DNA from: an uncultured Oscillospiraceae bacterium
GTDB taxonomy: Bacteria > Bacillota > Clostridia > Oscillospirales > Oscillospiraceae
Length of the DNA stretch: 59,513 nt
Reading direction: 5' to 3'
Assembly (NCBI GenBank): GCA_910578505.1
Contig: CAJTPV010000019.1
Span: 1-59,513, forward strand
The notes beneath the pieces were generated by a model. That model saw only the letters and a list, made by a program, of their open reading frames with translations, was not told where the DNA came from and searched no databases. Position numbers and translations under genes: made by a program. Below, in pieces: positions 49,473-57,557 of this stretch (its first letter is position 1; each line of letters starts with the position of its first letter).

Positions 49473-50111
49473 TTACTTATGCAGCAGCGGGGACAGGGGC
49501 TTGTAGACCAGGAAGCACAGCGCCGTGACCAGCAGACCCTTGAGCATGGTGAAGGGCATGTTGAAAATCACCAGGCAGGACAGCAGGCCGTTGACCGACG
49601 GAATCAGCTCCTGATACATGCCGATGATCACGTCCAGCGGCATGAACGCTGTGTAGATGGGGTAGGAGATGAAGTAGTTGATGGGGATGCTCAGGACGCC
49701 CATGCACAAAGCCCCCGCCAGCGCACCGATGAGCGCGCCCTTCCGGGACTTCATCTTCCGGTAAATCAGCCCCGCCGGGACCACCAGCCCCGCGCCGATG
49801 AGGAAGTTGCACAGCTCTCCCACGCCGCCGGTGGTGGTCTTGAAAATCACCTTCACCACATTCTTGATCAGGCACACAGACACGCCGCTGACCGGCCCGA
49901 TGCTGAACGTGGCCAGCAGGGCGGGCAGCTCGGAGAAATCCATCTGCACAAAGGACGGGATCAGGAACGGGATGGGGAACTCCAGCAGCTGCAGCACAAA
50001 GGCCACTGCGCCCAGCATGGCGGTGACCACCAGCTTGTGGGTCCTGGAGACCCGGGAGGCAGGAACGGCAATGAAATCGGTGTTGGGGTTTGCGGACAGT
50101 TTGGTTGACAT
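49473..50111 (-). CDS. ribU: Riboflavin ECF transporter S component
   Basis: A 212-residue substrate-binding membrane subunit for riboflavin uptake, working with the shared ECF energising module encoded elsewhere. About six hydrophobic segments. Segments such as MLGAVAFVLQLLEFPIPFLIPSFVQMDFSELPALLATF and KTTTGGVGELCNFLIGAG match the RibU pattern. The start at 50111 has AGGAGTG 7 nt upstream. An FMN riboswitch in the leader confirms the substrate class and implies repression when FMN is abundant. Confidence 0.95.
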   Translation of the reverse strand: MSTKLSANPNTDFIAVPASRVSRTHKLVVTAMLGAVAFVLQLLEFPIPFLIPSFVQMDFSELPALLATFSIGPVSGVSVCLIKNVVKVIFKTTTGGVGELCNFLIGAGLVVPAGLIYRKMKSRKGALIGALAGALCMGVLSIPINYFISYPIYTAFMPLDVIIGMYQELIPSVNGLLSCLVIFNMPFTMLKGLLVTALCFLVYKPLSPLLHK

Positions 50112-50183
50112 AAAAATACACTCCTCTACAGAAATAGCCGAAGACGATCCACCCCCGGAGTATTGCCGCAGACGAGTGCGCGC

Positions 50184-50309
50184 ATCTTCTTCCATCCAGA
50201 CTGTAACTGTCGGTACCGGACTCGCACCGGTTCAACGCCTTGCAGCGGTCGCGGACTGAGGCCCATAGGCCATCACCGCCGGTGGGGACTTTCACCCCGC
50301 CCTGAAGAT
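50184..50309 (-). promoter_or_regulatory. FMN riboswitch (RFN element)
   Basis: On the minus strand the conserved blocks appear in order: ATCTTCAGGGCGGGGTGAAA, the CCCCACCGGCGGTGA block, GTCCGCGACC, AACCGGTGCGAGTCCGGTA, and the closing GACAGTTACAGTCTGGATG. It lies about 70 nt before the ribU start, so FMN probably blocks transcription or translation of ribU. Confidence 0.96.
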
Positions 50310-50332
50310 GAATGATTCGGTTGTTGCTCTCT

Positions 50333-50360
50333 ATTATACACATCCCGCCGGAAAATGCAA
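50333..50360 (-). promoter_or_regulatory. Promoter of the FMN riboswitch and ribU
   Basis: Minus-strand TTGCAT (50355-50360) and perfect TATAAT (50333-50338), 16-nt spacing; transcription would begin about 15 nt before the riboswitch. Confidence 0.7.
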
Positions 50361-50451
50361 CCCCTTTTTTTCACAGCGCCCGTCCGGGGGCGTTAATTTT
50401 CTGAAGAAGGGGCAAAAAATCAACAGCACGATATCAATGCGCGCAAGCAGG

Positions 50452-50488
50452 CCGCTCCGAGAGCGGATCTCCCGGAGCGGTAATTTTT
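50452..50488 (+). terminator. Terminator-like hairpin without an identified plus-strand gene
   Basis: CCGCTCCG (50452-50459) and CGGAGCGG (50473-50480) pair, with an inner GAGA/TCTC extension, followed by TAATTTTT on the plus strand. No plus-strand gene precedes it (50361-50451 is empty), while the minus-strand gene at 50512-50799 ends 24 nt away. On the minus strand no U-tract follows the stem. Confidence 0.5.
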
Positions 50489-50511
50489 CCGTTATCGATA
50501 TGCGCCCAGCC

Positions 50512-50799
50512 TTACAGCAGCCGGAACTGCCCTAACAGGGGGACTTCCTTCTCCACACCCTGCATGGCGTTGATGATGCCGATGAACCAGCAGACCCCGC
50601 AGAACAGCCCACCTATGCCGCTGATGAGCCAGCCGAACAGGGCGACATGCCCCAGAATCCCGCAGAGCGTCCCCGCGATCCAGATGACCAGGGACTGGTT
50701 CAGGTGGAACCGGCTGGCCTCCCGGTCCCCCGCCACCAGGGCGATGATCAGCCCCACCCAGGTCAGATACGCCACAATATCTGTTGTGCGCTTGTTCAT
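50512..50799 (-). CDS. Small DUF4870-like membrane protein
   Basis: A 95-residue protein with three hydrophobic segments (VAYLTWVGLIIALVAG, LVIWIAGTLCGILGHVALFGWLIS, IGGLFCGVCWFIGIINAM) and a short soluble end. The pattern, including FHLNQSLVIWI after the first helix, recalls DUF4870/TM proteins whose function is unknown. AAAGGAC precedes the ATG. It follows the DUF4097 gene by 69 nt on the same strand, so it probably belongs to the PadR-controlled operon. Confidence 0.75.
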   Translation of the reverse strand: MNKRTTDIVAYLTWVGLIIALVAGDREASRFHLNQSLVIWIAGTLCGILGHVALFGWLISGIGGLFCGVCWFIGIINAMQGVEKEVPLLGQFRLL

Positions 50800-50868
50800 T
50801 TCTTGTCTGTCCTTTCATAACGTAAAATGATGTCCGATGGAAGCGCCTCCGCCCCGTTGGCCGGAGGA

Positions 50869-52287
50869 CTAGGCCTGATAGAGCTCCAGGTCCCCGCTGA
50901 CGCTACTGATGTGGAAGGTCCGGCCGCCGCCGTCCAGATACATGGCCTCTCCGGAGCGGGCCCCCACCGGCCCCACCAGCTCGAAGTCCGTGGAGAGATC
51001 GCCGCTGACCGTGCTGAACTGCACAGCAAAGCCCTGGCCTGCCGGGAGAAAGGCCGTGCAGTCCCCGGACTTGGAGGACAGCTCCAGCGCCTGCGGCAGG
51101 ATGTCCGCGTGCACCTCCACGTCGCCGCTGGCGCTGGCGCAGTGCAGCCTCTGCACACCGCCGGTGATCTCGATGTCCCCGCTGGCCGCGCCGGCGCTGA
51201 CGTCGCCGAAATTGCCGCTGAGGGTGATGTCGCCGCTGGCTGTCTCCGCCTGTAAGCTGCCGATATTTCCGCCGCACTCCAGATCGCCGCTGGAGGACTT
51301 GAAGGACAGCTCCGTACACGCCGCGTCCTGCAAGTCGACATCGCCGCTGCTGGTCTTCATCTGCAGCCGGCCCGCCTCCAGCCCGTCGTCGATGTCAATA
51401 TCCCCGTGGGCGGTGGAAATCTGGATGAAGTCCCAGAACCGCCTGGGCAGGGTCAGCTCCACATCTGCCGCGGCCAGCCCACGCAGGAAGAAGAAGGCGG
51501 AGCTGGCGGTGTTCCCCTGGCGGATGGACAGCACGCCGTCCTCGCTCATGCGCACCTCCAGGTGGTCCACGTCGCCGTCCAGCAACACGTCGGCCCCGTC
51601 CTCCTCCGCCAGGTGGATGGTCACGTCGCCGTTGGTCAGCTGCACGTCCACCCCCTTTACATCCTGGGAGGGCAAAGTGGTGCCGGTGACGCGGTGGCTG
51701 GCCGCCCGCTGACTGGTCTCACAGAAAAAGCCGCCCCGCTCCCGGTTGTACCCGGCGGTGAAGGTCCAGCCCTGGTCCTTCTTCTCCTCTGGCGGCTGCT
51801 CCCCCTCCGGCGGGACCTCCCGCCCGTCCGGCGCGGTCTCCGCGTCCTCGTCGTGGTCCACGTGGACATAGATCTTGCCCTTGAAGCCGTTGGGGTATTT
51901 CTCCTTGATCTTATCCGCCACGCCCCGGACGATGTCCGCCGCCTGGTCCACGGCATCCCTGGTCTGGCTCACCGTCTCCCGGACGATTCCCTCCATGCCG
52001 TGGAGCAGCTCATTGGTGAACTCCCGCACAGTGGGCTCCTTCTTCGGCAGCTGGCCCTCCGGGCCCAGGCTGTCCAGGTAGGCCAGCAGCTCGTCCACAT
52101 CCCCCAGGTCCTCCAGGGCTAGGGCGTAGGCCTTCTCCTCCTCCGCGCCGTTGGCGGTCAGGTCCTGCCAGCGGCTGTACAGGTTGTCGCTCAGCTCCTC
52201 GATCAGCTCCACCTTAGCTGTGGTGTCAGCGGCGGCGGCCAGGCGCTGGGTGACGGCGATGATAAATCTTGTCTTGATTTTTTCCAT
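50869..52287 (-). CDS. DUF4097-family beta-strand repeat protein with N-terminal HAAS-like domain
   Basis: A 472-residue protein. The first ~70 residues are a helical HAAS/DUF1700-like domain (VELIEELSDNLYSRWQDL...EEEKAYALALEDLGDVDELLAYL) typical of proteins encoded beside PadR regulators. A charged linker follows, then from about residue 215 a DUF4097 beta-helix-like region with many SGD turns (TSSGDVDL, SSSGDLEC, ASGDITLSG, ASGDIEITG, ASGDVEVHA, VSGDLSTD). Function not established; envelope-stress roles have been suggested for such modules. 4 nt separate it from padR. Confidence 0.88.
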   Translation of the reverse strand: MEKIKTRFIIAVTQRLAAAADTTAKVELIEELSDNLYSRWQDLTANGAEEEKAYALALEDLGDVDELLAYLDSLGPEGQLPKKEPTVREFTNELLHGMEGIVRETVSQTRDAVDQAADIVRGVADKIKEKYPNGFKGKIYVHVDHDEDAETAPDGREVPPEGEQPPEEKKDQGWTFTAGYNRERGGFFCETSQRAASHRVTGTTLPSQDVKGVDVQLTNGDVTIHLAEEDGADVLLDGDVDHLEVRMSEDGVLSIRQGNTASSAFFFLRGLAAADVELTLPRRFWDFIQISTAHGDIDIDDGLEAGRLQMKTSSGDVDLQDAACTELSFKSSSGDLECGGNIGSLQAETASGDITLSGNFGDVSAGAASGDIEITGGVQRLHCASASGDVEVHADILPQALELSSKSGDCTAFLPAGQGFAVQFSTVSGDLSTDFELVGPVGARSGEAMYLDGGGRTFHISSVSGDLELYQA

Positions 52288-52291
52288 GGTG

Positions 52292-52627
52292 TTATTCCTC
52301 CTCTGAAGAGATCAGGGCGTCCAGCAGGGCCCTGGTGGATTGCCATTCCCGGCAGTTTTCTTCCCGCGCCCGGCGGCCCTCGTCGGTGATGGAATAGTAG
52401 CGCCGCCGCGCGCCGGGGCCGTCCTCGCCCCAGTAGGAGGTGATGAGGCCCGCGCTCTCCAGCCGTTTGAACGCTGTGTACAGGGTGGCCTCCTTAAAAC
52501 CGTACTGCCCTCCGGTTCGTTCCTGAATGCGCTTGTTGATTTCATAGCCGTAGCTGTCTCCCCGCATCAGCTGGGTCAGCAGGATAGTATCCGTATGGCC
52601 CCGCAGGGTATCCGCAGAAATGGACAA
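52292..52627 (-). CDS. PadR-family transcriptional regulator
   Basis: A 111-residue winged-helix repressor. The PadR hallmarks are present: LTQLMRGDSYGYEINKRI, FKEATLYTAFKRLESAGLITSYW and RRRYYSITDEGR. I take a TTG at 52627 as start, since AAAGGAG lies 9 nt upstream and the family begins at about this point; residues further upstream in the frame do not fit the family. It heads the operon with the DUF4097 protein and probably represses its own promoter. Confidence 0.9.
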   Translation of the reverse strand: MSISADTLRGHTDTILLTQLMRGDSYGYEINKRIQERTGGQYGFKEATLYTAFKRLESAGLITSYWGEDGPGARRRYYSITDEGRRAREENCREWQSTRALLDALISSEEE

Positions 52628-52685
52628 ATTGGAACACTCCTTTCTGGCAGGCCCCCCTCCGGGGGCCGTCATTGGTGATGGAGTT

Positions 52686-52714
52686 ATAATAGCACGAGTT
52701 ACTTCGTGTGTCAA
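52686..52714 (-). promoter_or_regulatory. Promoter of the padR operon with operator in the spacer
   Basis: Minus-strand TTGACA (52709-52714), 17-nt spacer and TATTAT (52686-52691). The spacer contains the palindrome CACGA-AGTAAC-TCGTG (52693-52708), filling the whole RNA polymerase gap: a likely PadR operator. Confidence 0.75.
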
Positions 52715-52831
52715 GGTACTTCTTGAAAAAACGTATGAACAATTTGTTAAGTCCTGGGCGGGTGGGGTCCTCCCGGCAATTTTGAAGATGCCGCTGCATC
52801 GGCTCCCTGCGGTAACCGGCTTGCGCACGGC

Positions 52832-52871
52832 AAAAAAAGGACCCCTGAAACCACAAGGTTTCAGGGGTTCC
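52832..52871 (-). terminator. Terminator of the pheST operon
   Basis: Minus-strand hairpin with about 14 bp (arms 52839-52852 and 52857-52871), tetraloop TTGT and a T7 tail at 52838-52832. Confidence 0.9.
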
Positions 52872-52887
52872 GCCATGCCGGGCCTGC

Positions 52888-55578
52888 TCAGCGCAGTACC
52901 GCGCCCAGCTCCTTCTCCAGAGCGGCCAGGATCGCCTGGACCTCCTCGTCCGCCTCGGCGGCCACAATGCTGCGGTCATCCGCCCGAAGCGTCAGGCTGA
53001 AGGCCACGCTCTTGCTGCCCGCGTCGATGCCCGCGCCCCGGTAGATGTCGAAGAGAACGACCTCCCGCAGCAGCTTCCCGCCGGTCCTGCGGATGCAGGC
53101 CTCCAGCGCGCCCACGGTGATTTCCTCCCGGCACACCAGGGCGATGTCCCGGCTCACTGCCGGGAAGCGGGGCAGAGGGGTGTACTCCGCGCCGGGACCC
53201 TGGGCGGCCAGCAGGGCGTCAAAGCTCAGCTCCGCGCAGTAGAGCTCCGCGTCGACATCGTAGTTCCGGGCCACCAGGGGGTGGATCTGGCCGATGACGC
53301 CGATCTGCTCCCCGCCGGCGCGGATGACAGCGCAGCGGCCAGGGTGGTAGGACGGGTCGCTGCTGCAGGGCTGGAAGCTGACGTCCTGGGCCCGGATCTC
53401 CCGCAGAAGGGCCTCCACAGCCCCCTTCATGACAAAGAAGTCCATGCCCTCGCCGTACGCGCCCAGAGTCACCATCTTCGGCTCGTTGGCCAGGCCGTCA
53501 GGGCCGCCGGGCAGATAGATCTTGCCGATCTCATAGAGACGGGCGCTCTTGTTGCGGTAGTTGCAGTTGCGCTGGAGAGTTTCCAGCATGGAGGGGAGGG
53601 CGGTGGTGCGCATGATGGAGGTGTCCTCCCCCAGAGGATTGAGGATTTTCAGACTGGTGCGCAGGGGCTCGTCGGGGGCCCAGCGGATCTTGTCGTAGCA
53701 GGCGGGGGAGATGAAGGAATAGGTGATGATCTCGCTGTACCCGCAGGAGCGGCACACCGCCCCCAGATTCCGCTCCAGCTGCTGCTCCGGCGTGTAGCCG
53801 CCGCGGGTGGTCTCGCCCCGCTGCAGCGTGCAGGGGATGTTGTTGTAGCCGTGGAAGCGGGCCGCTTCCTCCGCCAGGTCTGCGTAGTGCTCCACATCCC
53901 CCCGCCAGGAGGGGACCGTAATCGTTTCGCCGTCCACGCCGAAGTCCAGGCGCTTGAGGATGGCCTGCATCTCCTCTGTCGGAATATCCGTGCCCAGCAG
54001 GGCGTTGATTTTGTCGGGGCGCAGCTGCAGGACCGTGGGCTGGGGGACATGGTTGAGCACGTCGATGACGCCGTCCAGTACCTCGCCGGCTCCCAGCAGC
54101 TCTACCAGCTCGCAGGCCCGGTCAACAGCGGGCAGGGTGTTCAGGGGGTCGAGACCCTTCTCGAATTTGGCGGAGGCCTCGGTGCGCATGCCCAGGGCCA
54201 GGGCGGTCTTGCGGATGCAGGCCCCGTCGAAGTTGGCGGACTCGAAGACCACGTCGGCGGTGTCCTCCACGATCTCGCTGTTCAGCCCGCCCATGACGCC
54301 CGCCAGGCCCACGGCACGGGTGTCGTCGGCGATGACCAGCATGTTGCTTGTCAGCTTGCGGACATTGCCGTCCAGCGTGGTCAGCTCCTCGCCGTCCACG
54401 GCCCGGCGGACGATGATCTTCCCGCCCTTGACATAGCGGTAGTCAAAGGCGTGCATGGGCTGGCCGTACTCCAGCATGACGTAGTTGGTGATGTCCACGA
54501 TGTTGTTGATGGGCCGCACGCCCATGCTCCGCAGCCGCTCCCGCATCCACTTGGGGGAGGGGCCGATCTTCACATTGCGCACCATGCGGGCTGTATACCG
54601 TGGGCACAGGTCCGGGTCCGGGGTCTCCACGTCCAGCAGCTCTGTCAGAGAGCCCGCCGCGCCGCCTTTGACCACCGGGTCATGGAGCCGCAGGGGGACG
54701 TCGAAGGTGGCGGCGGCCTCCCGGGCCAGACCAATGATGCTCAGGCAGTCCGGGCGGTTGGGGGTGATCTCAAATTCCACCACATGGTCGTCGGCGTTGA
54801 TGACCGGGCGGATGTCGCCGCCGGGCTGGACGCCCTCCTCGTGGAGGACGAAGATGCCGTCGGGGATGCAGTGGGGGAACTCCGCCTGCTGGGCATGGAG
54901 GTCCGCCAGGGTGCAGATGTGTTCCCTGTCCGTATCCAGGGCCACGGTGTCGTGGGCGTGGATGTTGGCCAGGGTGGTGGTGACGGTGTGGTACGTGCCG
55001 CCGCTGTCGCAGTGGATCACAAAGCGCCCGTCCCCCAGGTTTTCCACGCTGGTGACAAAGACGGCCTTGACAGCGCCGTAGATCTTATAGCCGGGGGTGA
55101 CGCCGGCGGGGATGGAGGGCTTTTCCGGGTCAAGGGGCTTGTAGTCGTTGAGCAGCGCCGCAGGCTCGATGACGGCGTAGGGGAAATCACGCTCGTCCAG
55201 GCCCAGCTCACTGAGGGAACAGAGCATGCCGTTGGAGAGGATGCCCCGCAGCTTGCCCTTCTCGATCTTTTTACCGCCGGGGAGGAGGGATTTGTGCAGG
55301 GCCACCGGCACCATGTCCCCCTCGTGGATGTTCCACGCACCGGTGACGATCTGGACGGGCTCACCCTTGCCCACGTCCAGCTGACAGACCCACATGTGGT
55401 CGGAATTGGGGTGGCGCTCCATGGACTGGATGCGGCCCGCCACAACGTTCTGAATCTCCGCGCCCAGGTCCTCCGTGGTCTCCACTTTGGAGCCGGAGAG
55501 GGTCATGGCCTCGGCGAAATCTTTGTCGTTGGCGTCAACGGTGACGAACTCGTTGAGCCATTTTCTGCTTAATTTCAT
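52888..55578 (-). CDS. pheT: Phenylalanine--tRNA ligase beta subunit, with an extra internal segment
   Basis: Beta chain of the alpha2-beta2 synthetase charging tRNA-Phe. Domains in order: B1 and EMAP-like tRNA-binding domain (~1-150), B3/B4 editing module (~260-400; NRPDCLS), B5, catalytic-like B6/B7, and the C-terminal anticodon-binding B8 (~805-896; RFPAVSRDIALVC). At 896 residues it is about 90-100 longer than the usual ~800. The surplus lies around residues 134-238, a Gly/Thr/His-containing stretch (GYKIYGAVKAVFVTSVENLG and onwards) between the tRNA-binding domain and DGIFVLHEEGV. It follows pheS by 87 nt. Confidence 0.95.
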   Translation of the reverse strand: MKLSRKWLNEFVTVDANDKDFAEAMTLSGSKVETTEDLGAEIQNVVAGRIQSMERHPNSDHMWVCQLDVGKGEPVQIVTGAWNIHEGDMVPVALHKSLLPGGKKIEKGKLRGILSNGMLCSLSELGLDERDFPYAVIEPAALLNDYKPLDPEKPSIPAGVTPGYKIYGAVKAVFVTSVENLGDGRFVIHCDSGGTYHTVTTTLANIHAHDTVALDTDREHICTLADLHAQQAEFPHCIPDGIFVLHEEGVQPGGDIRPVINADDHVVEFEITPNRPDCLSIIGLAREAAATFDVPLRLHDPVVKGGAAGSLTELLDVETPDPDLCPRYTARMVRNVKIGPSPKWMRERLRSMGVRPINNIVDITNYVMLEYGQPMHAFDYRYVKGGKIIVRRAVDGEELTTLDGNVRKLTSNMLVIADDTRAVGLAGVMGGLNSEIVEDTADVVFESANFDGACIRKTALALGMRTEASAKFEKGLDPLNTLPAVDRACELVELLGAGEVLDGVIDVLNHVPQPTVLQLRPDKINALLGTDIPTEEMQAILKRLDFGVDGETITVPSWRGDVEHYADLAEEAARFHGYNNIPCTLQRGETTRGGYTPEQQLERNLGAVCRSCGYSEIITYSFISPACYDKIRWAPDEPLRTSLKILNPLGEDTSIMRTTALPSMLETLQRNCNYRNKSARLYEIGKIYLPGGPDGLANEPKMVTLGAYGEGMDFFVMKGAVEALLREIRAQDVSFQPCSSDPSYHPGRCAVIRAGGEQIGVIGQIHPLVARNYDVDAELYCAELSFDALLAAQGPGAEYTPLPRFPAVSRDIALVCREEITVGALEACIRRTGGKLLREVVLFDIYRGAGIDAGSKSVAFSLTLRADDRSIVAAEADEEVQAILAALEKELGAVLR

Positions 55579-55632
55579 CTATAGTTACTCCCTATATAGA
55601 ATTTTCTGAGCATTAGCTGAATCTTCAGGTAC

Positions 55633-55666
55633 ACGCCGCGAAGCGCTCTGGCCGTCTGCCCAGGAC
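55633..55666 (-). repeat. 34-nt dispersed repeat, copy 2
   Basis: Matches 23165-23198 on the opposite strand with one mismatch. It lies immediately after pheS and touches its stop codon. The remaining pheS-pheT gap (55579-55632) shows only a TATATAG-rich stretch. Confidence 0.75.
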
Positions 55667-56691
55667 TAGAACTGCTCCAGGAACCGGACGTCGTTTTCGA
55701 AGATCAGCCGCATGTCGGCGATCTTGAACCGGCGCAGGGCCGTGCGCTCCAGGCCGATGCCGAAGGCCCAGCCGGTGTAGACCTCGCTGTCGATGCCCGC
55801 CATCTCCAGCACACGGGGGTGGACCATGCCCGCGCCCAGCAGCTCGATCCAGCCCTCGCCCTTGCAGGTGGGACAGCCCGCGCCGCCGCACTTGTGGCAC
55901 TGCACGTCCATCTCGCAGCTGGGCTCTGTGAAGGGGAAGTGGTGGGGGCGGAAGCGGGTTTTGGTGCCCGCGCCGTAGAGCTGCTCCACCACGGTGTTCA
56001 GGGTGCCCTTCAGGTCCGCCATGGTGACGCCCTTGTCGATGACAAGACCCTCCACCTGGTGGAACATGGGGGAGTGGGTGGCGTCCACCTCGTCTTTGCG
56101 GTAGACCCGGCCCGGCGCGATGACCCGGATGGGCAGGGGGCGGGTCTCCATGGCCCGGACCTGCATGGGGCTGGTCTGGCTGCGGAGCATGACCCGGCTG
56201 TCCTGGTCGAAGTAGAAGGTGTCGGACCAGTCCCGGCTGGGGTGGTCCTCGCCGGCGTTGAGCTTGTCGAAGTTGTAGACCGCCAGCTCCACCTCAGGGC
56301 CCTCCAGGACCTCAAAGCCCATGCCGATGAAGATGTCCTTGATTTCGTCCAGGGCGATATACATGGGGTGCCGGTGGCCCAGGGACACCGGCTGGCCGGG
56401 GATGGTCACGTCTACCGCCTCCGCCTTCAGCCGCAGCTCCAGGGCGGCGGCCTCCAGCTTTTTGCCGCTCTCCTCCAGGGCAGTCTCCAGGGCGGCGCGG
56501 ACATCGTTGGCCAGCTGGCCCATGACGGGGCGCTCAGCCGGAGAGAGCTTGCCCATCATCTTCAGCACGCCCGTCAGCTCCCCCTTCTTGCCCAGGTACT
56601 TCACCCGCAGGGCGTCCAGGCCGGCGGCGTCCTTCGCCTGCGCAAAGGCCGAGAGGGCCTCAGCCTTGATTTTTGCCAGTTGTTCTTTCAT
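55666..56691 (-). CDS. pheS: Phenylalanine--tRNA ligase alpha subunit
   Basis: Catalytic chain: activates phenylalanine and transfers it to tRNA-Phe. 341 residues, with an N-terminal coiled coil (~1-85) and class II motifs: motif 1 around HPMYIALDEIKDIFIGMGFEV, motif 2 FHQVEGLVIDKG preceded by RPLPIRVIAPGRVYR, and motif 3 GIGLERTALRRFKI. The GPEVE and TSPMQVR segments are family-typical. AAGGAG lies before the ATG. Controlled by the T-box leader further upstream. Confidence 0.97.
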   Translation of the reverse strand: MKEQLAKIKAEALSAFAQAKDAAGLDALRVKYLGKKGELTGVLKMMGKLSPAERPVMGQLANDVRAALETALEESGKKLEAAALELRLKAEAVDVTIPGQPVSLGHRHPMYIALDEIKDIFIGMGFEVLEGPEVELAVYNFDKLNAGEDHPSRDWSDTFYFDQDSRVMLRSQTSPMQVRAMETRPLPIRVIAPGRVYRKDEVDATHSPMFHQVEGLVIDKGVTMADLKGTLNTVVEQLYGAGTKTRFRPHHFPFTEPSCEMDVQCHKCGGAGCPTCKGEGWIELLGAGMVHPRVLEMAGIDSEVYTGWAFGIGLERTALRRFKIADMRLIFENDVRFLEQF

Positions 56692-56716
56692 ATGCGTTCA
56701 ACTCCTTGTGGTGTTC

Positions 56717-56742
56717 ATACTTTTTCTTGAAAGAAAAAGTAT
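56717..56742. repeat. Perfect AT-rich 26-bp palindrome before pheS
   Basis: ATACTTTTTCTT (56717-56728) and its exact complement (56731-56742) around a GA centre, 26 nt upstream of the pheS start. Too AT-rich for a usual terminator core; it looks like a dispersed intergenic palindrome. Confidence 0.65.
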
Positions 56743-56803
56743 CAAAAAGAACTTTTAATGTGGGATATTCTGTGTTTCTGGTCATGGATTTTTGCTTAGT
56801 CCA

Positions 56804-57178
56804 TTAAAACCGCTGGAACCCCAGGTAGCGCGTGCCCTGGAAGGTCAGCTTGCCCCGGTCCCCCTCCACCAGCTGGCCGTAGTCGGCCCCGCCCACGGTC
56901 AGCTCCATCCGGTCGCCGCTGTCCACCTGGAAGGTGACGTAGTAGAAGGTGGAGGTGGTGGTGTGGTATCTGTGGGCGCTGGTATGGTCCCCGGCGTTGA
57001 CGTGACGGCGGTGCGACACGTCCATGCGTTTGGTGACCACCAGGGCGTCTACTGTGAGGCGGGGGGAGTGGTTGTTCTTGTTCCACTGGTGGATGCCCTG
57101 GACAAATGCGGCCACTATGATGCCGGCAGCCAGAAGAAAAATCAGTGTAAACATCAGGGAAAATAAACCAGAAAACAT
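56804..57178 (-). CDS. DUF2500-family membrane protein, first gene of the T-box operon
   Basis: A 124-residue protein with one N-terminal hydrophobic segment (LFSLMFTLIFLLAAGIIVAAFV) and a soluble domain from about residue 40: LTVDALVVTKRMDVSHRR, YYVTFQVDSGDRMELTV, GDRGKLTFQGTRYLGFQ. This is the DUF2500 pattern; function unknown. The start at 57178 has AAGGAGAG 4 nt upstream and lies only 19 nt after the T-box terminator stem. It therefore comes under the same Phe-dependent control as pheST. Confidence 0.85.
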   Translation of the reverse strand: MFSGLFSLMFTLIFLLAAGIIVAAFVQGIHQWNKNNHSPRLTVDALVVTKRMDVSHRRHVNAGDHTSAHRYHTTTSTFYYVTFQVDSGDRMELTVGGADYGQLVEGDRGKLTFQGTRYLGFQRF

Positions 57179-57196
57179 GTTTCTCTCCTTATAACA

Positions 57197-57395
57197 CAAA
57201 AATAGCCCTTCGCCCACAAATCGGGACGAAAGGCCGGCCTTCCGCGGTACCACCCGCATTCGCGCCCGAAGGCGCACGCTCACACTCCGATAACGGCGGA
57301 GACTGCCGTCCTGCTCTCACAGGCCGCTCCCAGGCGAACCAAGCGGCACGCCAGCAGGACGGCTTGCAGCCGGTGACCGCCCCTCTCTGCGCTGT
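57197..57395 (-). promoter_or_regulatory. T-box leader controlling the DUF2500-pheS-pheT operon
   Basis: On the minus strand: stem I beginning AGAGAGGGG (about 57393-57380) with the long helix GCCGTCCTGCT/AGCAGGACGGC, a GCGCC-TTCG-GGCGC hairpin, the T-box AATGCGGGTGGTACCGCGG (57260-57242) and a terminator (CCTTTCGTCCC... GGGCGAAGG, then a T-run near 57200). Uncharged tRNA is expected to favour antitermination. I could not place the specifier codon with certainty; Phe is inferred from pheST downstream. Confidence 0.93.
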
Positions 57396-57436
57396 GTATT
57401 CCGCTATTTTCCTGTTCCTCACATTTAACGTACTTA

Positions 57437-57465
57437 TTTATAACACAAATCAAACTTTTTGGCAA
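57437..57465 (-). promoter_or_regulatory. Promoter of the T-box operon
   Basis: Minus-strand TTGCCA (57460-57465) and TATAAA (57437-57442) with 17-nt spacing, about 40 nt before stem I. Confidence 0.65.
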
Positions 57466-57492
57466 GAGGGGGAAAGTATTTTATTTTCGGTA

Positions 57493-57521
57493 TTTACTTT
57501 TACGGTGATTGCCAGTAGAAT
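57493..57521 (+). promoter_or_regulatory. Promoter of the aldo/keto reductase gene
   Basis: TTTACT (57493-57498) and TAGAAT (57516-57521) with 17-nt spacing, 36 nt before the ATG. Divergent from the T-box operon promoter. Confidence 0.45.
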
Positions 57522-57557
57522 AGGGAGCACACAATTACTGAGACAGGAGGGCGGCTT

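Noticed and set aside
53281..55572. 763-codon plus-strand ORF across pheT
   Set aside because: It is antisense to a fully recognisable pheT. Long antisense frames are common in GC-rich DNA; no ribosome binding site or protein family fits.
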